Assembly: GCA_016879935.1 (NCBI GenBank)
Contig: JAACJQ010000214.1
Location: 1-40,004 of the forward strand
Length of the DNA stretch: 40,004 nt
Direction of reading: 5' to 3'
Source: Archangiaceae bacterium
Lineage (GTDB): Bacteria > Myxococcota > Myxococcia > Myxococcales > Myxococcaceae
Below are positions 1 to 9,792 of the stretch, piece by piece. Under the pieces are notes generated by a model, which was not told the DNA's origin, ran no database searches, and was given only the letters and a program-made list of their open reading frames with translations. Each line of letters opens with the position of its first letter. Position 1 is the stretch's first letter. The position numbers were made by a program, and so were the translations under genes.

Positions 1-180
1 AATCCACCTCGGCGAGACGAACGACGACACCTCGATGCGCTTCTCACCCGCGGCGATCAACGCCTCGATCAGCCGAACCTTGTCGGGCGTCGGCAACGTG
101 CGCAGCTCGTTCTGCAAGCCGTCACGCGGGCCGACCTCGTAGACGTCGACCTTCTTGGGAAGGGCACCGATCGCACTCAT
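1..180 (-). CDS. Hydroxymethylglutaryl-CoA lyase, N-terminal part (runs off window)
   Basis: The first 60 codons of a minus-strand gene are present, starting at the ATG at 180-178. The translation carries the HMG-CoA lyase signature [11 protein letters not shown] at residues 15-25, including the catalytic Arg-Asp pair, and continues to a family-typical SSFVSPRW segment at the window edge. The enzyme cleaves HMG-CoA to acetyl-CoA and acetoacetate, the last step of leucine catabolism. The ATG overlaps the TGA of the upstream B12-subunit gene in an ATGA arrangement, so the two are almost certainly co-transcribed and translationally coupled. About four fifths of the protein lies outside the window, so only the family assignment of the N-terminus is secure. 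Confidence 0.9.
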   Translation of the reverse strand, partial: MSAIGALPKKVDVYEVGPRDGLQNELRTLPTPDKVRLIEALIAAGEKRIEVSSFVSPRWI

Positions 181-581
181 GCGCGCGCCGGAATGTGCTC
201 CTGAATCCACTTCACGATGTCTTGGGTGCTCGAGCCGGGCGTGAAGATCGCCGAGACGCCCTGCTCCTTCAGCCGCGGAATGTCGTCGTCGGGAATGATG
301 CCGCCGCCGAACACCTTGATGTCGTCGGCCTTCTGGCCCCTGAGCAGATCGATCACCGCGGGGAAGAGCGTCATGTGCGCACCCGACATGATCGACATGC
401 CGATCGCGTCGACGTCTTCCTGCACGGCCGCGCTGACGATCATCTCGGGCGTCTGGTGGAGGCCCGTGTAGATGACCTCCATGCCGGCGTCGCGGAGCGC
501 CCGGGCGATGATCTTCGCGCCACGGTCGTGCCCATCGAGGCCGGGCTTTGCGACGAGAATGCGGAGTTTTCGGTCAGCCAC
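177..581 (-). CDS. Stand-alone cobalamin-binding subunit of an acyl-CoA mutase
   Basis: This 134-residue protein is a complete B12-binding domain of the methylmalonyl-CoA mutase C-terminal type. The cobalt-ligand motif DxHxxG is intact (D16, H18, G21), followed by the family's GLHQTPE and MSIMSGAH segments and a [10 protein letters not shown] stretch near residues 92-101. It should form a heterodimer with a separate catalytic subunit, and that subunit is encoded about 1.9 kb upstream on the same strand (2498-4303). It overlaps the HMG-CoA lyase gene by 4 bp and the methyltransferase gene by 8 bp, so it sits inside a tight operon. Because the catalytic partner has isobutyryl-CoA mutase residues, this could be an IcmB-type rather than an McmB-type subunit; the small subunit alone does not decide. 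Confidence 0.92.
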   Translation of the reverse strand: MADRKLRILVAKPGLDGHDRGAKIIARALRDAGMEVIYTGLHQTPEMIVSAAVQEDVDAIGMSIMSGAHMTLFPAVIDLLRGQKADDIKVFGGGIIPDDDIPRLKEQGVSAIFTPGSSTQDIVKWIQEHIPARA

Positions 582-1317
582 GTTTCTGCGCTCCTACGAT
601 CTGATCAACCGACGCGTCAGAGAGTGCGCTTCCATCGACTGCGCCGTGCACCCACTGCACCTGGAAGCCCGCCGCGTCGAGCAGGGCCTCCCACTCGGAA
701 ACGGCATAGTAACGAATGAAGAATGATGCAGCCATGAAGCGACCATCGGGCAGGGTCAGCTCCCGCGTCAGCACGTCACGGCGGGTCGTCGCGTCGAAGC
801 GCACCTGCTCCACCAACCGGGAGCCGTCGGGCAACACACCGTCGTAGCTCGCTTCGGGCTGGGCCAGCGGTGGGTTGGGCGAGCTACCGTGAATGATGAG
901 CCAGCCACCCGGCCTGACGCATCGCGCAAGCTCGGCCAGCACCACGGGCACGGCCTCGTCGGCGAACGTTCCGAGCGTGTTGTACCAGCAGTACGCGGCT
1001 CCGAAGGCGCCAGCGCGAAACGGCAGCCTGAAGAAGTCTCCGCGCGTGACGGGAGCGTGGGCCTTCGCTTCGCCGAGCGACAACGCGTCGAAGTCGATGC
1101 CCATCACCCGGCCGGGCAGCTTCGGCGCCACCCGAGACAGGTGCCGGCCGTGCCCACAGCCCAGGTCGAGCACGAGCCCCGTCGCGCCACCTTCGTCGAG
1201 CCGCGCCGCGAGGTACGCGCCCTCGGCGTCGGTCACGTGCTCGGGAAGAAAGGGCCTCGTGGAGCGCAGGTACAGCTCACCGAAGAACCCCTTCGGGCCT
1301 TCAGTCGAGATCGTCAT
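574..1317 (-). CDS. Class I SAM-dependent methyltransferase
   Basis: The 247-residue protein has the Rossmann-fold SAM site: motif [12 protein letters not shown] near residues 49-59, an acidic residue ending the second strand (MGIDFD), and a post-motif [10 protein letters not shown] where the adenine contact is expected. A typical WYNTLGTF / [11 protein letters not shown] region follows. The substrate cannot be read from the sequence; the fold is that of small-molecule methyltransferases of the UbiE/Methyltransf_11-25 type. It overlaps its neighbours by 8 and 17 bp, so it is co-transcribed with the mutase small subunit. A role in modifying an acyl-CoA-derived product is possible but is only inferred from position. 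Confidence 0.85.
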   Translation of the reverse strand: MTISTEGPKGFFGELYLRSTRPFLPEHVTDAEGAYLAARLDEGGATGLVLDLGCGHGRHLSRVAPKLPGRVMGIDFDALSLGEAKAHAPVTRGDFFRLPFRAGAFGAAYCWYNTLGTFADEAVPVVLAELARCVRPGGWLIIHGSSPNPPLAQPEASYDGVLPDGSRLVEQVRFDATTRRDVLTRELTLPDGRFMAASFFIRYYAVSEWEALLDAAGFQVQWVHGAVDGSALSDASVDQIVGAQKRG

Positions 1318-2431
1318 CCGTGTCGTCTTCGTCGAGCTCGGCGTGGGCCTTCGAGGCGTCGACCTTCAGACGGCCTTCGGTGTCCCACTCGAGGCGAACC
1401 CCGGGCGGCAGCGCGAGGAAGCGGATGATCTGGGGCACGCGGTTGGCGATCTCGGCCAGCGTCATCTGGCCCTCTTCGGGGCCGTCGTGCGTGGTGCGGC
1501 TGATGAAGCGCCAGCCTGAGTCTTTCGACGCTCGCGGCTCTTCCCGAATCGCGGTGAGGGCCCGCAAGCCGTGAACGAAGCCGCGAACGCGGGCGGTCGA
1601 CGAATGAAACGGCGAGTCGCCGGTGAGATCGTGCTCCTCGAGCACCAGGCGCTGCTCGAGCGCACGAAGGAGCGGAACGGTGAGCGGCGCCCGCGTGGCC
1701 GTCGGAGCGTCTTCGACCGTCTGAACCTCGAGCACGCCCACGCCGGGAAACACCTCGGCGGGGAGCAGCTTCTGAATGATCGGTGGGTGCCAGCCGCGGA
1801 ACGGGCCTCCAGCGTCGCCTTCGGCCGCGAAGAAGGTCAGCCGATCGAACCCGTAGGCCATCGACTGCCCGTGCTGCACACGGTGGCCGTGCTCCATGGC
1901 CCAGTCGGCGAGGTGGCCGCACATGAGGGCGGCGTCTTCGAGCAGCTCCTTGCCGCGAAACTCGAAGCTGATCTCGCGTTGATCGAGCTTCGACAGGCCG
2001 ACCGTCTCGGCGCGAAACCCGTGCTCGCCCATCTCGGTGAAGCCGACCGAGAACAGATCCTCGGCGAGCGGCTCCTCGGCCAGCGCCTCGGCAGCCTGCT
2101 CGATGGGAAACGGCCACAGCCGCAGCACGTCGAAGCCGAAGCCCTTGAGGCCCGCCGTCGCCTCGAGGAACACGCGGCGCGCGTCACCGAAGAACGTGCC
2201 CGCCCCGCCCTTCACCTGCTTCGAGAGCGCCAGCAGAAAGGCGCGCTTCGGCGTGAAGCGGCTGAAGGTCTGCGTGTGCGGGCCGAAGAGCTCATCATTG
2301 CGGCCTGGCACCACCAGCTCGGGCAGCTCCGTGAGCAACACCTGCGTCGGGCCGTTGTTCGGCGGAGCGAAGGCGTCGGTGGGTGCGCCTCCATCGGAAT
2401 AAATGACGAAGCAGCAGCGGAGCGTCGGCAA
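1301..2431 (-). CDS. Uncharacterised protein with DUF2185/Imm33-like C-terminal domain
   Basis: This 376-residue protein has no signal peptide or membrane segment. Its C-terminal part (about residues 303-350) reads DSGWRFIS, then IANRVPQII, then a Pro-Pro-Gly turn, which matches from memory the DUF2185 (Imm33-like) pattern of a GWRF strand, an IANxxPxII helix and a PxG turn. The N-terminal 300 residues are not recognised; they start with a beta-rich RCCFVIYSD segment. The tail is very acidic (Glu/Asp in the last 15 residues). The start is a TTG at 2431, the farthest upstream plausible codon; no clear ribosome site is visible, so the true start is uncertain. It overlaps the methyltransferase gene by 17 bp. 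DUF2185 domains are often immunity-like, but no toxin gene is adjacent. Confidence 0.6.
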   Translation of the reverse strand: MPTLRCCFVIYSDGGAPTDAFAPPNNGPTQVLLTELPELVVPGRNDELFGPHTQTFSRFTPKRAFLLALSKQVKGGAGTFFGDARRVFLEATAGLKGFGFDVLRLWPFPIEQAAEALAEEPLAEDLFSVGFTEMGEHGFRAETVGLSKLDQREISFEFRGKELLEDAALMCGHLADWAMEHGHRVQHGQSMAYGFDRLTFFAAEGDAGGPFRGWHPPIIQKLLPAEVFPGVGVLEVQTVEDAPTATRAPLTVPLLRALEQRLVLEEHDLTGDSPFHSSTARVRGFVHGLRALTAIREEPRASKDSGWRFISRTTHDGPEEGQMTLAEIANRVPQIIRFLALPPGVRLEWDTEGRLKVDASKAHAELDEDDTDDDLD

Positions 2432-2497
2432 GGCGTCAACGAGTGTACAGCGTTCACCCGAAAACGCGAGGAACCGCCCGCCGTTGCAGGGCCCTGA

Positions 2498-4303
<1,806 letters not shown>

Positions 4304-4361
4304 GGGCGGCCCAATAGCATCGGGGCCCCGGGCCAGCCAGACGATGGGTTTGCGGGGTGCG

Positions 4362-5546
4362 TCAGGCTCGCTTCGACCAGGCACCGAGGCGGGCGATGCC
4401 CTCGGTCAGCACCGGGTCGGTCTTGCAGAAGGCGAACCGCGCGAGGCCGTGCACCGACGGAGCGTGCTCGGGGCTGAAGAAGACCGACGGCGGAATCGCA
4501 GCGACGCCGGCCTCTTCGATGAGGCGTCGGCAGAAGGCGACGTCGTCTTCACCGCTACGCCGGAATCCATCCGTGCCGGCCATGACGAAGTAGCTGCCGT
4601 GCGGAACGAGGGGCTGAAACCCCGCCGTGCGCAGGCCGTCGACGAGCAGATCGCGGCGGCGCCGGTACTCCTGGGCGAAGTGCGTGAAGTACGAGTCGGG
4701 CAGTCGGAGCGCCGCAGCGATCGCCACCTGAAACGGGTGTGCGACGGCGAAGGTGACCCACTGGTGCGCCTTCTGCGTCGCCTTCACGAGTGGAGCCGGC
4801 CCGATCGCCCAGCCGATCTTCCACCCCGTGAACGAGAAGCTCTTGCCACCGCTCGAGAGGGTGAGCGTCTGCTCGGGTTGCAGCGTCGCCGGCCGCAGGT
4901 GCCGCTGCGGGGCGTACACGAGGTGCTCGTAGACCTCGTCGCTCAAGAGCGTCGCGCCGCGTTCGTTCACGAGTTGGTGAATGAGCACCAGCTCTTCCAC
5001 CGTGAAGACCTTGCCCGTCGGGTTGTGCGGCGTGTTGACGATGCAGACCTTCGTCTTGTCGGTGAAGGCCGCGCGCAGCTCGCGTTCGTCGAACCACCAG
5101 GCGCCGTCGGGCGTCGAGGGCGCCCGCAGCTGCACGAACTTCGGCACGCCGCCCGCCATCTGCACGCTCGCGAGGTACGAGTCGTAATAGGGCTCGAACA
5201 AGACGACCTCGTCGCCCGGGTTCACCAGCCCCATGATCGCGTCGAAGATCGCCTCGGTCGCGCCGCTGGTGACGGTCACCTCGGAGTCGGGGTCGATCGT
5301 CTGCCCGTAGAACCGCTTCGAGTGATCGGCGATCGCCTGCCGCAGCGCCGGGTTGCCGGTGGTGACGCCGTACTGGTTCACGCCGGCCCGAATCGCGTCG
5401 AGCGCCGCCTGCTTCACCTCGTCGGGGCCGTCGAAGTCGGGGAAACCCTGGCCGAGGTTCACGGCCTTGCGCTGCACGGCGAGTCTGGAGATCTCGGTGA
5501 AGATCGTCGTGCCGAACGGAGCGACGCGGGAACTCTCGGGGGTCAT
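4362..5546 (-). CDS. PLP-dependent class I/II aminotransferase, kynurenine/methionine aminotransferase type
   Basis: This 394-residue fold-type I aminotransferase shows [12 protein letters not shown], the [10 protein letters not shown] cofactor-phosphate region, [17 protein letters not shown] (the Asp that contacts the pyridine nitrogen) and the Schiff-base lysine K235 in [13 protein letters not shown]. The pattern is that of the kynurenine-oxoglutarate transaminase / YbdL branch, which uses aromatic amino acids, methionine or glutamine. The ATG at 5546 is chosen because the longer form starting at 5600 would overlap the next gene by 41 bp and begin with a non-conserved Cys-rich stretch. It lies between the tail-anchored protein gene and the mutase gene on the same strand. 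The exact substrate is not readable from sequence. Confidence 0.9.
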   Translation of the reverse strand: MTPESSRVAPFGTTIFTEISRLAVQRKAVNLGQGFPDFDGPDEVKQAALDAIRAGVNQYGVTTGNPALRQAIADHSKRFYGQTIDPDSEVTVTSGATEAIFDAIMGLVNPGDEVVLFEPYYDSYLASVQMAGGVPKFVQLRAPSTPDGAWWFDERELRAAFTDKTKVCIVNTPHNPTGKVFTVEELVLIHQLVNERGATLLSDEVYEHLVYAPQRHLRPATLQPEQTLTLSSGGKSFSFTGWKIGWAIGPAPLVKATQKAHQWVTFAVAHPFQVAIAAALRLPDSYFTHFAQEYRRRRDLLVDGLRTAGFQPLVPHGSYFVMAGTDGFRRSGEDDVAFCRRLIEEAGVAAIPPSVFFSPEHAPSVHGLARFAFCKTDPVLTEGIARLGAWSKRA

Positions 5547-5559
5547 GCGCCGCTGTTTG

Positions 5560-6147
5560 TCACGAACCCATCGAGAGCCACAGCATGACGAGGCCACCAA
5601 GTGTCAGCACCGCGCCGAGGATGATGCCTGCGACGCCGAGCTGCCTGCGCCGGGCGGCTTCGCGCTCCCGCTGGCGGTTGGTGGCCTGATCGACCGCCGA
5701 GGCTTCGCGAATGGCGCGCGCCGAGCGGGTGATCGGTTCGTCGATCTGGGCCGAGTCGTCGCTCACGCCGAGCACGTCACGCACGTGTTGAATGAACCGA
5801 TCGCTGCCCTTGTATTGCTTGAGCGCGCGGGTGACGCGCTCGACACGAGGCTGCTGCGCACCGTCGTCCCAGGTGATGCCGTCGGAGGGCCGCGGCCGCT
5901 TCGTCACCTGCGCGTTCTCTCCAGTCTTGAGCCCGCCTTCACCCCAGACCAGCACGTCTTCGAAGAGCAGCAGCTCCTGCCGGGTGACGCGACCGTTGGC
6001 GTCGACGTCGCTGACCAGCTCGGCGCCCTTGAGCCCGCGGTGCCAGATCGTGCGAACGCCCTGCTCGTCGGGAGGCGACTCCACGGCCCTGATGCGAAAC
6101 ATCGACTCGACCGCCGAGACCCGCTCTTCATCCGTCCGTTGGGACAT
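5560..6147 (-). CDS. Hypothetical tail-anchored membrane protein
   Basis: The 195-residue protein has a soluble N-terminal part rich in charged residues and a single hydrophobic helix near the C-terminus (about residues 169-192), preceded by a strongly basic REREAARRRQ stretch. This is the layout of a tail-anchored inner-membrane protein with a cytoplasmic body. I recognise no family. It is the first gene of the minus-strand block, divergent from the PHP-domain lipoprotein gene with about 93 bp between them that should hold both promoters. Its stop lies 13 bp before the aminotransferase start, so the two are probably co-transcribed. Confidence 0.7.
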   Translation of the reverse strand: MSQRTDEERVSAVESMFRIRAVESPPDEQGVRTIWHRGLKGAELVSDVDANGRVTRQELLLFEDVLVWGEGGLKTGENAQVTKRPRPSDGITWDDGAQQPRVERVTRALKQYKGSDRFIQHVRDVLGVSDDSAQIDEPITRSARAIREASAVDQATNRQREREAARRRQLGVAGIILGAVLTLGGLVMLWLSMGS

Positions 6148-6240
6148 CGGGGCCGATTGTACGCTGAAGAACCGTGACGCCGCGCACAGAAACCGGGCCG
6201 CCCGTTGTGTGGGAGCGCTGGCCGCGCGATACCCGAGCCC

Positions 6241-9200
6241 GTGAAGCGACTCGCCCTGCCCTGCCTGCTGGCCCTCTGTGCCTGTCCGCCCCCGAAGCCG
6301 TTGCCTCCGCCCGAGCCACCCACGCGGTGCGAAGCGAAGCTCGACGAGCTGATGCTCTTCTCGAAGCTGGGAACGGGCGTGAAGGCGAAGACGATCGAGA
6401 ACGCCTCGGAGCTGATCGGCGGCGGGTATGCGCAGGGTCGCGTCGGCGACGTCTTGCTCGCCAACGACAAGGTGCGGGTCGTCATTCAGCAGCCGACGCG
6501 CACGATCTCTCCCACGCCGTATGGCGGCGCGATCATCGACGCCGATCTGGTGCGTGATGGTCAGCCCGGCCGCGACACGTTCGGCAAGATCGCGCCGCTC
6601 TACGCGTTCGGCCGCACGCCGCTCGTGAACAAGGTCGAGATTCTCGAAGACGGCTCGAAGGGTGGCTACGCCGTCGTCGCCGCGACCGGCACCGACACGG
6701 TGCTCGACTACATCAACGTCACCAACGTGCTCAGCGACTACCTCGGCGCCGTCGAGCTCAGGTCAGACCCGAACGCGGAACTGCCGCTGCTCATCACCAC
6801 CTACTACGTGCTCTCTCCCGGAGAGACGCGCGTGCGCATGCTGACCGCGTACTGCAACAAGGGCAGCACGCCGATCACGACCATGACTGGCGACATCATC
6901 GAGTCGGGCGGCGAGAGTGAGTTCTTCAACCCGCAAGGCTGCACGGGAGGCATGGGCGCGCTGGGCTGCCTCGTCGATCCCGCGACGTGGGTTGGCTACC
7001 AGTCGAACGGTGTCGCGTATGGGTACCGCTCGTATTCGTTCCGCGATCGCAAGACAGTGTCGACCAACGCGGTGCTGTCGATCGCCGGCGTCGTTGGCGT
7101 GATGGCGGAAGGAAAGGACCGCGACGGCCTGCTCTCGTGGACGTCGACGACGCGCGAGCCCGTGGGCGCGTTCGGCATTCTTCCGGTCGAGCCACGGCTG
7201 TTCCTGCGCGACTTCTTCATCGAGCAGGATCTCGCGCGGGTTCAGGCGTCGATGCTCGCGCTCGATGGCGCTTCCCGTTCGCGCCTCGACGTGACGGTGC
7301 TCGACGGCGCCGGTCAGCCAGTGCCGCAGGGCCGAATTGCCGTGAACGCTGCCGAGACCGGCAAGCCGATCACGGTCGCGATCGCCGATGCACAGGGCAA
7401 GGCGCGCTTCGACGTTCCGGTCGGCAACTACCGCGTCTCGACCGGCGCCTACGGAGCGGCGCTCGAGAACCCAATCGACGTCTCTGCGCCGAGCACCGGA
7501 GAAGCGATGGTGACCGTTCGTCAGGGAGCGAAGCGCACGCTGACCGTGACCGTTCGCGATCCGTTCATGCAGCCGCTCGCCGCGAAGGTGGTCGTGAAGT
7601 GCCCTTCTGGCATCTGCCCCAACGAGCTGTCGAAGCTGCGGCCGTTCTTCGACGTCGAGGCGACTCCGAGCGAGGTGCAGGCGATCGAGTTCGTGCCTGC
7701 GTCGGGGACCATCGCGATTCCCCTGCCCCCGGGCAGCTACGAGGTCTTCGTCACGAAGGGCCCCGAGTTCTCCGCGTTCCCCGACACGTTCCCCACGCGC
7801 GGTCAGACGATCGATCTCTCGACGGCCGATGCGCGCGTCGATGCCACGCTCGCGCAGGTGGTGGACTCGACCGGATGGATCAGCGCCGACCTGCACGTGC
7901 ACGCGGTGGGCAGCCCTGACAGCTCGGTCGCCAACGCCGTGCGTGTGGCCTCGTTCGCGGCCGAAGGTGTCGACGTGATGGTCTCGACCGATCACGACGC
8001 CATCACCGACTTCGCGCCGGTCGTTCGTGATCTCGGCCTGCAGTCGTCGATGGCCACGATGATCGGTGTCGAGGTGACGCCTTTCGACTACGGCCACCAG
8101 AACGCTTTTCCCGTGACGGTGCGTGACGGGCCAGGCGGTGGTGCCTTCGACTGGGCGGGTGGAGACGGCCCGTCGCTGCGGCTCGATCAACTCTACGGAG
8201 GCCTGCGCGAGGCATACCCGAACGTGGTGGTGCAGATGAACCACCCGCGCGGTGGGCAGGGCTCGTCGCTCACCCAGCTCAAGGTCGACACTGCCCGCGG
8301 CACCTCGGCCGCAAAGCCCGAGACCTACCGCATGGCGCCGAACCCGGCCGCGACAGCCGATGACACGAAGCTCTTCTCGCTCGACTTCGATGCCATCGAG
8401 ATCATGAACGGCACCGCAGCCAGCATCGCCGTCACCAACGACTGGATGACGTTTCTCTCGCGCGGTTGGGTGAAGACGGCGACCGGCGTCTCGGACACGC
8501 ACGATCGGCACTCGACGACCGGCGGCTACGGCCGAACGTGGATCTTCCTCGGAGCGAACGCGACGACGGCCGGGTTCACTCCGGCGGCCTTCACGACCGC
8601 GATGAAGCAGCACCGGGCGATTGGCTCCTCGGGCCCGTTCGTCACGATGACGGCGGCTCGCGCAGGCGGAATGCCGGTGGCGATCGGAGACACGCTCTCG
8701 GTGCCCGCCAACACGCCCATCGAGCTGACGGTCGACGTGCAGGCGCCGGAGTGGATGCAGTTCGACTCCATCGAGATCCTCACGCACGCAGCGGGTCGCG
8801 AGTCGTCGAATGGCGTGTCGAACAACGAGTGGCCGGCGACGCGCGTGCTGCAGAAGAAGGCGCTGCCGATCGGAACCCTTCCCATCGAGGCGGTGGCCGG
8901 CCTCAACGGCTTCACGGCCCGCCGCGTTCACGTCGTCGAGAAGTTCACCGTCACGCCCGCGGCCGACACCTGGTTCGTCGCCTTCGTGCGCTCGAGCAGC
9001 GCGGCGAGAACGCTGGCTCCGATGGCGTGGACTGGGGTGCGTTGCACCAACGGCGTCTGCCGCGCGACGGACAACCGGGCCGACGCGTTCACCAACGCCA
9101 TTCTCGTCGATGCCGATGGTTCGGGGGCGTACGACGCGTTCCCGCTGCAGCCCGGGCAGCCGCTGAAGAAGCCCCAGCCGGCGGTGACGAAGCGGGTGCC

Positions 9201-9273
9201 TCGCGAGCCGACCGCAGCCGAGTTCGACGCCATGCTCGAGAAGGTGCTGCGGCACGATCACTCGGAGCGCTGA
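6241..9273 (+). CDS. CehA/McbA-family PHP-domain metallohydrolase lipoprotein
   Basis: This large secreted protein is about 1010 residues from the GTG at 6241. It starts with a basic-hydrophobic signal ending in a lipobox-like LCAC, then a proline-rich linker. The N-terminal half is beta-rich, with segments resembling carboxypeptidase-regulatory-like folds. The C-terminal half has the PHP metal-site motifs: DLHVH (H552, H554), STDHD (D584-D586), MNHPR (H668) and SDTHDRH (D752, H754). CehA/McbA proteins are PHP-type hydrolases; here the substrate is unknown, and the protein is probably anchored on the cell surface or in the outer membrane. An in-frame ATG at 6205 is an alternative start but would put 12 extra residues before the signal peptide. 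It directly abuts the next gene. Confidence 0.85.
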   Translation: MKRLALPCLLALCACPPPKPLPPPEPPTRCEAKLDELMLFSKLGTGVKAKTIENASELIGGGYAQGRVGDVLLANDKVRVVIQQPTRTISPTPYGGAIIDADLVRDGQPGRDTFGKIAPLYAFGRTPLVNKVEILEDGSKGGYAVVAATGTDTVLDYINVTNVLSDYLGAVELRSDPNAELPLLITTYYVLSPGETRVRMLTAYCNKGSTPITTMTGDIIESGGESEFFNPQGCTGGMGALGCLVDPATWVGYQSNGVAYGYRSYSFRDRKTVSTNAVLSIAGVVGVMAEGKDRDGLLSWTSTTREPVGAFGILPVEPRLFLRDFFIEQDLARVQASMLALDGASRSRLDVTVLDGAGQPVPQGRIAVNAAETGKPITVAIADAQGKARFDVPVGNYRVSTGAYGAALENPIDVSAPSTGEAMVTVRQGAKRTLTVTVRDPFMQPLAAKVVVKCPSGICPNELSKLRPFFDVEATPSEVQAIEFVPASGTIAIPLPPGSYEVFVTKGPEFSAFPDTFPTRGQTIDLSTADARVDATLAQVVDSTGWISADLHVHAVGSPDSSVANAVRVASFAAEGVDVMVSTDHDAITDFAPVVRDLGLQSSMATMIGVEVTPFDYGHQNAFPVTVRDGPGGGAFDWAGGDGPSLRLDQLYGGLREAYPNVVVQMNHPRGGQGSSLTQLKVDTARGTSAAKPETYRMAPNPAATADDTKLFSLDFDAIEIMNGTAASIAVTNDWMTFLSRGWVKTATGVSDTHDRHSTTGGYGRTWIFLGANATTAGFTPAAFTTAMKQHRAIGSSGPFVTMTAARAGGMPVAIGDTLSVPANTPIELTVDVQAPEWMQFDSIEILTHAAGRESSNGVSNNEWPATRVLQKKALPIGTLPIEAVAGLNGFTARRVHVVEKFTVTPAADTWFVAFVRSSSAARTLAPMAWTGVRCTNGVCRATDNRADAFTNAILVDADGSGAYDAFPLQPGQPLKKPQPAVTKRVPREPTAAEFDAMLEKVLRHDHSER

Positions 9274-9789
9274 GTGGCGTGGGTCGACGAGCTCGCCGCT
9301 GCGGTGCGTGGTCCGCGAATGGACCAGCTCGAAGCGCTGCGACGATCACTGCCTGACGGGCTCAGCGGAGCCAACGTCGAGCCGATCATTCGACGCATCG
9401 CGGAGCTGCTCGGTCGCCCACCCGACGATCTGCGGCCTGAACGGCTCGCGTGGTGGCTCGATGCGCTGTTGCTCCAGAAGGTGATTCACGTTCCGCAGTC
9501 GCGCAACCGCGTGATGCTGCCAGTGCTGTTCGCGATGCTGGCGATTCTGCTCGGCCTGCTCATCGGCCGGCTCGCCGCGGCCGGCGTGATGGTGATCGGG
9601 CTGGTGATCTGGGCGGTTCGCGCAGGCGGCTCGGTGCGGGAGCGTCAGGGCGACTGGCTCCGACTCGGCGACGTGATCTTCGACCTGCGAAACGTGCGTC
9701 GCGAGCGGCTCGGGCCCGACTGGTACCTGCTCGAGGGTCACCGCGTTCCGGCAAGGGTGTTGCTCGAACTCGGAGTCGTTCGCGAGTGA
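9274..9789 (+). CDS. Hypothetical small membrane protein
   Basis: The 171-residue product begins at a GTG immediately after the TGA of the PHP-domain gene, so translation is probably coupled. After about 70 soluble residues there are two adjacent hydrophobic segments (about residues 70-108: MLPVLFAMLAILLGLLIGRL and a following AAAGVMVIGLVIWAV stretch), then a soluble beta-rich tail of about 60 residues with a YLLEGHRVP motif. No family is recognised. The tight junction suggests a functional link with the PHP-domain lipoprotein, but nothing in the protein says what it is. Its stop is 3 bp from the stop of the convergent Kelch gene. Confidence 0.65.
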   Translation: MAWVDELAAAVRGPRMDQLEALRRSLPDGLSGANVEPIIRRIAELLGRPPDDLRPERLAWWLDALLLQKVIHVPQSRNRVMLPVLFAMLAILLGLLIGRLAAAGVMVIGLVIWAVRAGGSVRERQGDWLRLGDVIFDLRNVRRERLGPDWYLLEGHRVPARVLLELGVVRE

Positions 9790-9792
9790 AGG

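Noticed and set aside
6763-9261. 832-codon minus-strand open frame
   Set aside because: It is antisense to the PHP-domain lipoprotein, and its translation is Arg/His/Val-rich with no recognisable fold.
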